64,000 nt of DNA from JANSWP01 sp041941305 (GTDB taxonomy: Bacteria > Bacteroidota > Bacteroidia > Chitinophagales > Saprospiraceae), in assembly GCA_041941305.1 (NCBI GenBank), contig JBGTQJ010000008.1:185041-249040 (forward strand), written 5' to 3'. Below are positions 43,364 through 50,800 of the stretch, in pieces. Numbering within the stretch: the first letter of the stretch is position 1; the number at the start of each line of letters is the position of its first letter. The translations under genes were made by a program, and so were the position numbers. The notes under the pieces were generated by a model that was not told the origin of the DNA, did no database searches, and saw only the letters and a program-made list of their open reading frames with translations.

Positions 43364-43740
43364 AATTTTTATGATTATTTAGTGAGTTAATTTTGAATTT
43401 TGAATGATAAATTTTGAATGATGTCAAAATTCACCGAAGCATTTTCAGAAAAAACTCTCTTACTTTAATTATTTGATTATCAACTACTTAAAAAATCAAT
43501 TATCAAATAACTTTCAAAAGTTTGAGTTGTGATTTTAATTTTTAAATTCGAAACGATAATGGCTGATTTGAATACTGAGTGGCTGCTCTCTGGATTGCAT
43601 TCAAAATTCAAAATTCGACATTCATAATTGAGCCCAAAAAGAAACGAGATTCAATGTTTAGGTAAGCACAGTCAAAGGACTGAGAATCTTTTATTTATAA
43701 ACATTGAACCTCGTCTTTACGGGCTTTTCGTTTCGGCGCG
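43364..43740 (-). promoter_or_regulatory. Long structured 5' leader of hppA
   Basis: Between the hppA promoter (43741-43771) and its start there are about 370 transcribed bases. Just after the predicted transcript start, 43698-43724 (TAAACATTGAACCTCGTCTT then TACGGGC) can pair with 43632-43660 (GCCCAAAAAGAAACGAGATT then CAATGTTTA), closing a hairpin with GCCC/GGGC at its base and AGTC-AAAG-GACT inside. It contains no clear gene; the rest is AT-rich with repeated TTTTGAAT-type words. It may be a regulatory RNA structure. Confidence 0.5.
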
Positions 43741-43771
43741 CAAAAGTACAGCAATATTTTATTTTGACCAA
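43741..43771 (-). promoter_or_regulatory. Bacteroidota promoter for hppA
   Basis: On the minus strand TTG (43771-43769), a 20-bp spacer, then TACTTTTG (43748-43741) fits the -33 TTG / -7 TAnnTTTG pattern well. It is one of the two best promoters in the window. Confidence 0.65.
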
Positions 43772-43855
43772 AAAGGTGGGAGTTTCGTGAAAGAAAGGAA
43801 GAAAAATTCTGGAAGTTGGATTTTATGCTGATAACAAAACCATCCTATAGAAAGG

Positions 43856-44434
43856 TCAAAGCCGAACCAATTTTGAAGCTCCAAATAAAGGATCTTCTAA
43901 AAAGATAAGCTCATTCGGATATCGATTGGGAATTGGATTGGTATTCTTAAATATCCAATCTGTATAGATAGAACCTGCTCTGGATGTGTCATTTCCTCCC
44001 CAGGGGTTATCATGAAAAACAAAAAAACTATACACTTCTACTTCATAAAGTATTGAATCATTGGAAATGGTTTTGCTCAATATTTTTCGCTTCTCCACAT
44101 CAGTATACCATTGTTTATTTGACCCATATCCATGTTTATGGACAAATACATCTCCTATTTCAAAGTCAAAAATGTCCCAAAAGTCAATAACTGCTCCCCC
44201 TAGGTCTCTTCCCTCAATGCCAACCAGGTCAAATGACTTCAGACTATCAATTTGGGGGAATTGCAAAAAGCCAAAATTTTTTGAAAGCAAAATGGAATCT
44301 CCATTTGAAAGTGAAATGGTCTTTACAGAATCTGTTTGTCCAAAAATAGAAGTTTCAGACAGAGAAGTGATTTGAGCAGAAATATTATTAAGTGTATCAA
44401 AATCCCAAATCTCTCCAATTGGTTGTATTTCTTT
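43856..44434 (-). pseudogene. N-terminally truncated secreted-protein remnant
   Basis: An open frame of 192 codons runs from just after a TGA at 44435-44437 to a stop at 43856 but has no ATG; the only in-frame start candidates are TTG (for example 44290). It reads EIQPIGEIWDFDTLNN, then TDSVKTISLSNGDSILLSKN, FDLVGIEGRDLGGAVIDFWD and FEIGDVFVHKHGYG, a run typical of large uncharacterised Bacteroidota secreted proteins, which usually continue to a T9SS tail. It ends abruptly (EDPLFGASKLVRL) and begins only 6 bp after the NifU-like gene, so both ends look cut. Confidence 0.6.
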
Positions 44435-44440
44435 TCAACT

Positions 44441-45055
44441 TTATCCCATCTCAGAAACCACACTTTTCACCTCTGGTACCATCCGCTTCATCATGCCTTC
44501 AATTCCCGATTGTAAAGTTACCGTTGAAGAGGGGCAGCCACTACAAGCTCCTTGCATGATTACAGTCACGATCCCCTGGTTGTAAGATTTGAATTCAATG
44601 TTTCCTCCATCCATTTCAACTGCGGGTTTTACATATGTTTCAATCAATTCTTTTATCTTTTTCACAATTTCTGCATCTTCTTCAGAATAATCATAGCTCG
44701 CACCTCGTTCAGCTTCAATTTCTGCCATAGCTGCCTCAAAACCATCTTTGACAATTTCTTTGCCTTCTTCTACATATTCTTTTATGAATTCCTTGATTTT
44801 CAACATGATATCCTCCCAGGCGTAATTGAACTCCTTATTGATGGTCACAAAATTGTTGCAGATATACACACTTTTGACATACGGAAATTCAAATAAGGCA
44901 GTTGCCAAGGCAGACCATTCTTGTGCTAAACGCTCTTCTTTAAAATCTGCTGTACCGCGATAAAGCATTCGATTGGTTACAAATTTTAAAGATTCTGGAT
45001 TGGGCGTTTGCTCCGTATAGAGCATCACAGGACTTTTCGTTATCGGATTCATCAT
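44441..45055 (-). CDS. NifU/Nfu-type iron-sulfur cluster carrier
   Basis: 204 residues. The N-terminal Nfu domain has LYTEQTPNPESLKFVTNRML (about 12-31) and FPYVKSVYICNNFVTINKEF. The C-terminal NifU-like domain has YVKPAVEMDGGNIEFKSYNQ and the cluster-binding GACSGCPSSTVTLQSGIEGM with its CxxC (about 170-189). Such proteins deliver Fe-S clusters to enzymes such as aconitase or, relevant here, Fe-S cofactor enzymes like MoaA. An 11-bp hairpin separates it from the upstream DUF952 gene. Confidence 0.94.
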   Translation of the reverse strand: MMNPITKSPVMLYTEQTPNPESLKFVTNRMLYRGTADFKEERLAQEWSALATALFEFPYVKSVYICNNFVTINKEFNYAWEDIMLKIKEFIKEYVEEGKEIVKDGFEAAMAEIEAERGASYDYSEEDAEIVKKIKELIETYVKPAVEMDGGNIEFKSYNQGIVTVIMQGACSGCPSSTVTLQSGIEGMMKRMVPEVKSVVSEMG

Positions 45056-45067
45056 TTATTTTTTAGC

Positions 45068-45101
45068 AGAGCGTTGAGTTTTATATAAAGCTCAACGCTC
45101 T
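45068..45101. terminator. Hairpin between DUF952 and NifU-like genes
   Basis: AGAGCGTTGAG (45068-45078) and CTCAACGCTCT (45091-45101) pair perfectly around a 12-base loop. No strong T-run follows on either strand, so it may be a weak terminator or processing site. Confidence 0.55.
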
Positions 45102-45109
45102 TATTGTAT

Positions 45110-45454
45110 TTAAAAAGGAAGTGAAAAAGTTCCATCTTCATTCGGTGGAAAATCATACACAGCAGTTACTGCATCTAAATTCAAATCACCGTATATATGC
45201 GGAAATAATTCTCCATCACTTTTTCTAGGTTCAAATTTCAAAGGTGCTTTTACCTTTTCTGTATCTATAACCAATAAAACCAAACCTTGTTTACCTCTAG
45301 CGTATCGAAATGCAGTATCCAAAACCTGAGCGGGTGTGGAAGTATGTATAAAACCATCTACATCAAAATCTTCTGCTACATAAATTCCTTCCTTAACTCC
45401 TTTTTCCCATTGGGTTTTTGGGGTAAACCGCATAATTGTTTTTGGATCATCCAT
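45110..45454 (-). CDS. DUF952-family protein
   Basis: 114 residues with the DUF952 pattern: GIYVAEDFDVDGFIHTSTPA (about 22-41), a central LVLLVIDTEKVKAPLKFEPR and FPHIYGDLNLDAVTAVYDFP near the end. The HTS and HIYG segments are characteristic. Members are small cytoplasmic proteins related to the ADP-ribosyltransferase-like fold; the function is unknown. The ATG overlaps the end of the ferredoxin reductase gene by 8 bp, so the two are translationally coupled. Confidence 0.9.
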   Translation of the reverse strand: MDDPKTIMRFTPKTQWEKGVKEGIYVAEDFDVDGFIHTSTPAQVLDTAFRYARGKQGLVLLVIDTEKVKAPLKFEPRKSDGELFPHIYGDLNLDAVTAVYDFPPNEDGTFSLPF

Positions 45455-46190
45455 ACAATTCGTAGTGAATTTGTTTTTTGTCGTAACCCAATTTTACTAT
45501 CAAATTAGCTACAGCATCATCAATCATATTACTCCAGCCGCAAATATAGAAATCCAAATTTGGGCGTACTACCTCATAGTCTTCCAAATAATATTGGTGG
45601 ACGTAGCCCTTGCGAATTTCCGTACCATTTAAAGAGGGCATTTTTTCTTCTCTTGAAAGGGCTATAGAATATTTGAAACCAGGAATCTTTTTTTCCATCT
45701 CTTTAAATTCCTCTCTGTACAAAATCCCCTCTCCATATCGCGTCCCGAAAATCAAATGTATGTTTTGATGCGGCTTCTTTTGAAAATGTAAATCCCACAA
45801 CATGCTGCGAAAGGGAGCAACGCCTGTCCCTGTGCAAATCAATACTAAATCATTCTCAATTTTTTCTGGCAAAACAAAGGTACCAGAAGGACCTTTAAAC
45901 CGAATATTTGTTCCAATTTGAACTTCCTCAAACAGATATTTAGTAGCTGCCCCACCTTCCAGTTTCACAACACAAAATTCCAAAACATTGGTTTCATTCG
46001 GATGATTTGCGATAGAATAGCTACGCCATCTTTTTGTTCGTCGTTCATGGATAGGCAAATCCATCGTTACAAATTGCCCCGCTTTAAAATCCAACAACTC
46101 TTCACCATCTACTTTAACCCAAAAGCGTTTGGTAGTGGAGCTTTCATCTGCTATCCTAATGATTTTGCTATCGTACCATTTCCAAGGCAT
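45447..46190 (-). CDS. Ferredoxin-NADP reductase-like flavoprotein
   Basis: ATG 46190 (MPWKWYDSKIIRIADESSTT) gives 247 residues and drops a 17-residue tail that would be read through a GC-rich palindrome near 46208-46226. FAD site: RRTKRWRSYSIANHPNETN (about 52-70), with RSYS. NADP site: LICTGTGVAPFRSMLWDL (about 112-129) and, near the end, LDFYICGWSNMIDDAV. It fits the FNR superfamily, giving electron flow between NAD(P)H and an iron-sulfur partner. It leads a DUF952 gene by an 8-bp overlap; partner proteins are not in the window. Confidence 0.9.
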   Translation of the reverse strand: MPWKWYDSKIIRIADESSTTKRFWVKVDGEELLDFKAGQFVTMDLPIHERRTKRWRSYSIANHPNETNVLEFCVVKLEGGAATKYLFEEVQIGTNIRFKGPSGTFVLPEKIENDLVLICTGTGVAPFRSMLWDLHFQKKPHQNIHLIFGTRYGEGILYREEFKEMEKKIPGFKYSIALSREEKMPSLNGTEIRKGYVHQYYLEDYEVVRPNLDFYICGWSNMIDDAVANLIVKLGYDKKQIHYELYG

Positions 46191-46250
46191 AATTCCATCT
46201 TTAAAATAGCTCCGCTTACTGGGCGGAGTTAATTGGTGCAAAATTAATTC

Positions 46251-47189
46251 TTATTTAGATGTATTCAAAATAAGCTCTTTGTATTTCAAAAACACATCAA
46301 AGCCTTTTTCGTTGAAGTATGATTTGGTTTCTTCAAAATTTCTGTCGCTAGTAACCAATACAAAATCGCCTCCCCATGCGCCAAGAGATTTGATTTCACC
46401 CCAAAAGTCTTGAAAGTAAAGAGTTTTGGCTCTGGAAAGGTTTAAGGATTGAGCAATGATGATTTCATGTTGGATGATTAACACTTCAAAATCATATAGG
46501 TTTTGGCAGGTAAAAATTTCGTTGCTTAAATTGGAAATTTCTTCAATTAAAGAAGTCTTTTTTGAGGCGAATGCGCTATATCTCGCTATTCCTTCCCTGC
46601 TGTTTTGTTTTTTTCCCAGATAAACAAAGAATATATTTTCATGAAAAGAAGGATCAAAATTGCAAGTTTCCCAGGATGGTACTCCCTCATTTTTTTGATA
46701 AAAAATTGGACCATCTGCTCCGGCACAGGCGATATCATAACCGGATCCTCCAAAAGTTTTTTCCAATAAATCAAAAGGATCAATATCTGCCCATTTTGCC
46801 AAACTATAAATTAAGGTAGAGCTTGTCCCCAATCCCCAATCTCTTGGAAATTCTAATTCTGTTTTAAAATCAATTCCTTTTTTTCTTTTGAATAATTTGG
46901 GCTTTAGAGCTTGAATTGCTTGTAGTATTTTTTGAAGGTTTTCTGCTATTTCAGCATCACTCGAATCCAATACTTTTCGAGTTTTAAAATCAAAGCCACC
47001 CCAAAACCACATTTTTCCTTGTTCATCATAGCTAGACCAGTGAAGCCAATTGATCATTCCATTATCTTCGATGGCTAAGGATTGTCCCAGTTTGGTAGGT
47101 AAGGCAAGTGATTTTGCCCCATCCAGTACGAAATATTCTCCGGTGAGGAGTAGTTTACCATTTGCGCTAAAAATATTCGTCATAAGCAC
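46251..47189 (-). CDS. GHMP kinase, mevalonate kinase-like
   Basis: 312 residues. The N-terminal substrate loop is FSANGKLLLTGEYFVLDGAK (about 8-27). The phosphate-binding motif is WGLGTSSTLIYSLAKWADID (about 119-138), and FGGSGYDIACAGADGPIFYQ (about 146-165) is the third motif region. This combination is standard for Bacteroidota mevalonate/phosphomevalonate kinase-like GHMP enzymes. Together with mvaD at 50800 it supports the mevalonate isoprenoid pathway. Start may be ATG 47189 or 47183 (MTNIFSANG). Mevalonate versus phosphomevalonate cannot be separated here. Confidence 0.85.
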   Translation of the reverse strand: MLMTNIFSANGKLLLTGEYFVLDGAKSLALPTKLGQSLAIEDNGMINWLHWSSYDEQGKMWFWGGFDFKTRKVLDSSDAEIAENLQKILQAIQALKPKLFKRKKGIDFKTELEFPRDWGLGTSSTLIYSLAKWADIDPFDLLEKTFGGSGYDIACAGADGPIFYQKNEGVPSWETCNFDPSFHENIFFVYLGKKQNSREGIARYSAFASKKTSLIEEISNLSNEIFTCQNLYDFEVLIIQHEIIIAQSLNLSRAKTLYFQDFWGEIKSLGAWGGDFVLVTSDRNFEETKSYFNEKGFDVFLKYKELILNTSK

Positions 47190-47355
47190 TAAATCATAAA
47201 TAATGGTATGAAAATTTCAAAGTTGTTTTTTTCTTATTCGAGACAAAAAACGTAGCTAGAGCCCTAGCTCTAACGAGGCTTTTAACGAAGAAGAAGGAAA
47301 AAAGAATTTGCAATAGCTTATTATTATTTGTGAGTTGGTGCTTAAAAATTTTTAA

Positions 47356-48123
47356 TCACCTGAAGAAAATCATCAAAGCCCCCAGGGCGGTCAATATCAA
47401 AATCAAATTCCGATATGGCTTTTCCGGAATTATTTTAACCAGTTTTACCCCGATATATAAACCCAACAAAATTCCAGGTAAAAGTCTCAGATTAAGGGCA
47501 ATCGTTTCAACGGACACCGTTTCCCATACAAAAATATGGAATGGCAATTTGAATAAGTTGATAAAGAAGTAAAGCCAGGCAGCTGTGCCTATAAAAGCGT
47601 TTTTGGGGAGTCTCATTGCCAAAAAGAAAATATTGGTAAAAGCTCCAGCCAAATTTCCGACCATTGTGGTAAATCCGGAAATCAGCCCCAAAATGCCACC
47701 AAACCACCAATTGTCAGGAACGTATTTGGACGGTCTTTTCTCCCACCAAAACATAATGATGACTGAAACGAAAATAATAATTGCCATACCCTGCTTGAAA
47801 ACCGCTTCAGGTAAATCTTTTCCAAACCAAACGCCTATCAAAACCCCTACCGCCATCCAGGGCATCAGATGTCTCAAATACCTCCATTGTGTATGCCGAT
47901 TGTAATACCAAATTGCGAATACATCCCCAACCATCAACATAGGCAAAAGCACACCAGTGGAGGCTTTCCCACCAAAAACCAAGGCAAGAACAGTAATAAA
48001 TACAATTGCTATTCCTTTGATCCCCGATTTAGACAAGCCTACTCCAAAAGCTGCTAAAAAGGCAAAAGCCCAATCATACCAGGACATTTGGAAATCTGGT
48101 GATAATTCTAAAAAGTCAGGCAT
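47356..48123 (-). CDS. TSUP (TauE/SafE) family permease
   Basis: 255 residues with seven to eight hydrophobic segments. The family's repeated pattern appears as AFLAAFGVGLSKSGIKGIAI (about 20-40) and WWFGGILGLISGFTTMVGNL (about 140-160, with GFTTMVGNLAG). TSUP proteins export sulfite, sulfoacetate or related organosulfur anions or other small acids; the substrate is not predictable. It is the last minus-strand gene before the palindrome upstream of hmgA. Confidence 0.9.
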   Translation of the reverse strand: MPDFLELSPDFQMSWYDWAFAFLAAFGVGLSKSGIKGIAIVFITVLALVFGGKASTGVLLPMLMVGDVFAIWYYNRHTQWRYLRHLMPWMAVGVLIGVWFGKDLPEAVFKQGMAIIIFVSVIIMFWWEKRPSKYVPDNWWFGGILGLISGFTTMVGNLAGAFTNIFFLAMRLPKNAFIGTAAWLYFFINLFKLPFHIFVWETVSVETIALNLRLLPGILLGLYIGVKLVKIIPEKPYRNLILILTALGALMIFFR

Positions 48124-48153
48124 TCAGGAAAAGGGATTTAGAATTAATTGTAC

Positions 48154-48229
48154 TAATTAATTCAAGTGGCGAAGTATTCGAGCCGCCCGGAAGGGCGGCG
48201 AGGCTGTTGTTCGCAACTTAGATTAATTA
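48154..48229. repeat. Palindromic repeat, copy 1 of CAAGTkGCGAAGTATTCG family
   Basis: Arm TAATTAATTCAAGTGGCGAA (48154-48173) pairs with 48210-48229 at 17 of 20 positions. Inside, CCGCCC-GGAA-GGGCGG (48183-48198) forms a tight hairpin. The 18-mer CAAGTGGCGAAGTATTCG (48163-48180) recurs with one change at 50733-50750. Confidence 0.65.
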
Positions 48230-48265
48230 CACTTTGTAATATTGTCATCATTTCTTCACAGAAAA

Positions 48266-48297
48266 TTGTTCTGGCGGCAAAGAACGCAATATCTTTG
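48266..48297 (+). promoter_or_regulatory. Bacteroidota promoter for hmgA
   Basis: TTG (48266-48268), 21-bp spacer, TATCTTTG (48290-48297) fits TTG / TAnnTTTG well. It would start transcription about 30 bp before the hmgA ATG. Confidence 0.65.
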
Positions 48298-48335
48298 GGG
48301 AGTTTTCAATTATTTGTTCAACATAAATTTTACTT

Positions 48336-49523
48336 ATGCCTGTTTATCACAGACTTGGAAAACTTCCCCAGAAACGACATACACAATTTGAAAAGCCCGG
48401 AGGTGGATTGTACTACGAACAGCTTTTTGGGACGATTGGATTTGATGGCATGTCTTCCTTGTTATACCATGTACATCGCCCAACAATGGTAAGGGAAATT
48501 CGAGAAGCGAAAGATGTAAGTCCCAAAATTGCGGTAGCTAAAAATATGACTTCACGTAAGTTGATTGGCTATAATTCCGAACCGAAAAATGATTTTTTGG
48601 AAAGCCGCGAACCCCTTTTAGTCAATAATGACATTCATATCGGAGTAGCTGCACCCAAACAGTCAATGACCAGTTATTTTTATAAAAATGCAGACGCAGA
48701 TGAGATGCTTTTTATCCATAAGGGATCTGGAACGTTGAGGACTTTAGTTGGCAATGTCGAATTTGAATATGGAGACTATCTGATTATTCCAAGAGGTATG
48801 ATTTACCAAATTGAATTTGACTCTGAAGACAATCGCCTGCTTTATGCAGAATCGTTCCACCCAATTTATACTCCTAAAAGGTATCGAAACTATTTTGGAC
48901 AATTACTCGAACATTCTCCTTTTTGCGAGCGCGATTACAAACTACCTCAAACTCTTGAGACTCATGATGAAAAGGGAGAATTTGTAATGAAAATCAAAAA
49001 ACAAGGTTGCTTGCACGAATTGGTTTATGCTTCTCATCCTTTCGATGTCGTCGGCTGGGATGGCTACAATTTCCCCTATGGATTTTCTATTCACAATTTC
49101 GAACCCATTACGGGACGAGTGCACCAGCCACCACCAGTTCATCAAACTTTCGAGACTTCCGCTTTTGTGATTTGTTCTTTCTGCCCTCGCCTATACGATT
49201 ACCATCCAAAAGCCATTCCCGCACCTTATAATCATTCCAATATTGATTCTGATGAAATGTTGTATTATGTAGATGGTGATTTTATGAGCAGAAATAATAT
49301 TGGTCCAGGTTATATCACTTTACATCCCGGAGGTATTCCTCATGGACCACATCCTGGAGCTTATGAAAGAAGTATCGGACAAAGTGAGACAGAGGAATTA
49401 GCAGTTATGATTGACACTTTCAAACCTTTGATGATTACAGAAAATGCAATGAAACTGGATGACGGCGTTTATTATCAATCCTGGTTGGAACAATCAGATA
49501 AGGCTTTGAGTAATGGACACTGA
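48336..49523 (+). CDS. hmgA: Homogentisate 1,2-dioxygenase
   Basis: HmgA opens the ring of homogentisate to maleylacetoacetate in tyrosine/phenylalanine breakdown. The 395 residues (starts MPVYHRLGKLPQKRHTQFEK) are a bicupin. IHKGSGTLRTLVGNVEFEYG and DYLIIPRGMIYQIEFDSEDN form the N-terminal cupin. VGWDGYNFPYGFSIHNFEPI, the FETSAFVICSFCPRLYDYHP stretch and GYITLHPGGIPHGPHPGAYE complete the substrate and iron site of HGO-type enzymes. It is somewhat shorter than human HGD (445). No neighbouring fahA, maiA or hppD is in the window, so the rest of the pathway lies elsewhere. Confidence 0.93.
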   Translation: MPVYHRLGKLPQKRHTQFEKPGGGLYYEQLFGTIGFDGMSSLLYHVHRPTMVREIREAKDVSPKIAVAKNMTSRKLIGYNSEPKNDFLESREPLLVNNDIHIGVAAPKQSMTSYFYKNADADEMLFIHKGSGTLRTLVGNVEFEYGDYLIIPRGMIYQIEFDSEDNRLLYAESFHPIYTPKRYRNYFGQLLEHSPFCERDYKLPQTLETHDEKGEFVMKIKKQGCLHELVYASHPFDVVGWDGYNFPYGFSIHNFEPITGRVHQPPPVHQTFETSAFVICSFCPRLYDYHPKAIPAPYNHSNIDSDEMLYYVDGDFMSRNNIGPGYITLHPGGIPHGPHPGAYERSIGQSETEELAVMIDTFKPLMITENAMKLDDGVYYQSWLEQSDKALSNGH

Positions 49524-49721
49524 CAACAATGCCATCTAAGTTCTTAAATTATCTCGTTTTACAACATCAAAGAGCTGATTCAATTACTTAACCGAGGCAT
49601 TCAATCATTCAGATTCCTTATTGAAACCCTCTGGGGCAGGTTTCGCTCATTCTGCCTTTTTAAAATGCTAGTAAAAGCGCAATTTTGAATCAATTCTTTT
49701 TATGTATGTTTCTCTATTTTA

Positions 49722-49757
49722 AAAAATGCCCAGTCTTCTTTGGACCTGGGCATTTTT
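49722..49757 (+). terminator. Intrinsic terminator downstream of hmgA
   Basis: AAAAATGCCCAG (49722-49733) pairs with CTGGGCATTTTT (49746-49757), ending in a T-run. It is about 200 bp after the hmgA stop. Confidence 0.8.
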
Positions 49758-49879
49758 CATTGTACGATAACTGCAAATAAAGTCAAAAACCATACACTAG
49801 CCGAAATCTTCCATCTACTATTTCATATTCCGCCTCCACTAAGTAGTTGTTTTAAGAAGCCTATTTATACCCCATATTT

Positions 49880-49973
49880 GCACTATGTAAATGCTTTTCT
49901 TTTTCAACCCCGATAAACCTCTCTCTTTACAGTCGTGAAAGCCCGGATACTCCATTTGGGCTTTTTCTTTTTT
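49880..49973 (+). ncRNA. Candidate small RNA ending in an intrinsic terminator
   Basis: A partial -7-like box CATATTTG (about 49872-49879) is followed by about 60 bases without an ORF, then AAAGCCC...GGGCTTT (49938-49944/49958-49964) and a T-rich tail to 49973. No protein gene ends here on the plus strand, and the previous one already has its own terminator. It may be a roughly 90-nt transcript. No homologue was recognised. Confidence 0.25.
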
Positions 49974-49993
49974 AGAGCGTAAAGAAATTTTAT

Positions 49994-50527
49994 CTACCAG
50001 ATTTTTTTAGCTCTCCCTTCCTCTACCCATTCACTCCATTGACGATTATAGACATGCACCTCCCTGGTGGGGGTGCCATTTTCATCTACAACTTCATTGC
50101 CTCTATTAACCCACTCGAAAATACTACCGTAGAGGTTGTGAACATTCGTAAAACCCATTTCCTGTAATCGTTCGCCAATTTTTTCACTTCGGTACCCAAT
50201 AGAACAATAGACGACTACTTTAGCATCTTTTGGGACATGGGTTAATTTAGTCTTGTCAAAATCAGAATAGCCAATAAATTTTGCACCTGGTATATGACTT
50301 ACGCTATATTCCTCTTTAGCTCTTGCATCAAATAAATGAACCTTATTTAAATCTTTTTTCAATGCTGTTACCCCAATGGTGGGAACTGTAAAATTAATCG
50401 TCCTTGCTACTTCAGCATCAAAATCTGGGTTTTTACAAGTAGCTCTATCTAACGGAATAGTTTTAGTTTGAGTACAACCTTGAAAAGATATACTAAGACC
50501 TATTAGAAAAATGAAAATTCTAATCAT
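49994..50527 (-). CDS. Rhodanese-domain lipoprotein
   Basis: 177 residues. The signal MIRIFIFLIGLSISFQGCTQ has a lipobox-like FQGC with cysteine 18. The rhodanese domain spans about 48-150: VHLFDARAKEEYSVSHIPGA (about 63-82) and VVVYCSIGYRSEKIGERLQE (about 104-123), with the catalytic CSIGYRS loop. It should transfer sulfur from a donor or bind it at the periplasmic face. It sits directly downstream of a truncated small membrane gene (1-bp gap between stop and start), suggesting these were once co-transcribed. Confidence 0.92.
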   Translation of the reverse strand: MIRIFIFLIGLSISFQGCTQTKTIPLDRATCKNPDFDAEVARTINFTVPTIGVTALKKDLNKVHLFDARAKEEYSVSHIPGAKFIGYSDFDKTKLTHVPKDAKVVVYCSIGYRSEKIGERLQEMGFTNVHNLYGSIFEWVNRGNEVVDENGTPTREVHVYNRQWSEWVEEGRAKKIW

Positions 50528-50528
50528 T

Positions 50529-50711
50529 TCACTTCCTTTTTAACAAATATCTATTAAAGGTATCTACAGCTTTTCTTTCATTCCAATAAAAAATCCCAAT
50601 GGCAATAAAAGGAACAGAAGAAATAAACCACACTCCTATCTTCTCAAGTATCGACCATGCAAATACCCCTAAAAAAATGATAATTGTGGTGATTACAAAT
50701 AGTAGAGCGTA
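50529..50711 (-). pseudogene. C-terminal fragment of a small membrane protein, cut by a repeat element
   Basis: Sixty open codons precede a TGA at 50531-50529, reading ALLFVITTIIIFLGVFAWSI, then WFISSVPFIAIGIFYWNERK and VDTFNRYLLKRK. Two hydrophobic helices and a basic C-terminus look genuine. An in-frame stop precedes them at 50714-50712 and no start codon exists. The palindromic repeat beginning near 50723 lies exactly where the missing N-terminus should be. It is probably a gene truncated by insertion, in the same direction as the rhodanese gene. Confidence 0.5.
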
Positions 50712-50722
50712 TCACAAAATGA

Positions 50723-50800
50723 ATATTTAACTCAAGTTGCGAAGTATTCGCCTCGCCAGCTGCGCTGGCTCGTCGAAGGGGGTTCATAACTTGAATTATT
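50723..50800. repeat. Palindromic repeat, copy 2 of CAAGTkGCGAAGTATTCG family
   Basis: The 18-mer CAAGTTGCGAAGTATTCG (50733-50750) differs by one base from copy 1 at 48163. The right arm AATAATTCAAGTTATGAA (reverse complement of 50783-50800) pairs with the left arm imperfectly. The tip GCCAGC-TGC-GCTGGC (50755-50769) is perfect. The right end overlaps the mvaD stop codon. Confidence 0.65.

Larger units (their letters stand above)
49524..49993. other. 470-bp intergenic region with two terminators, no gene
   Basis: Terminators at 49722-49757 and 49938-49973 split it. Between hmgA and the first terminator I see no coding frame; CATCAAAGAGCTGA (49565-49578) on the plus strand is the complement of a boxA-like CTCTTTGATG but lacks an rRNA context. 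The stretch 49880-49973 could be a short RNA gene (see separate entry). Confidence 0.5.

Noticed and set aside
49565..49578. boxA-like CTCTTTGATG on the minus strand, considered as an rRNA leader remnant
   Set aside because: No rRNA sequence or tRNA follows and a single short match is not enough.
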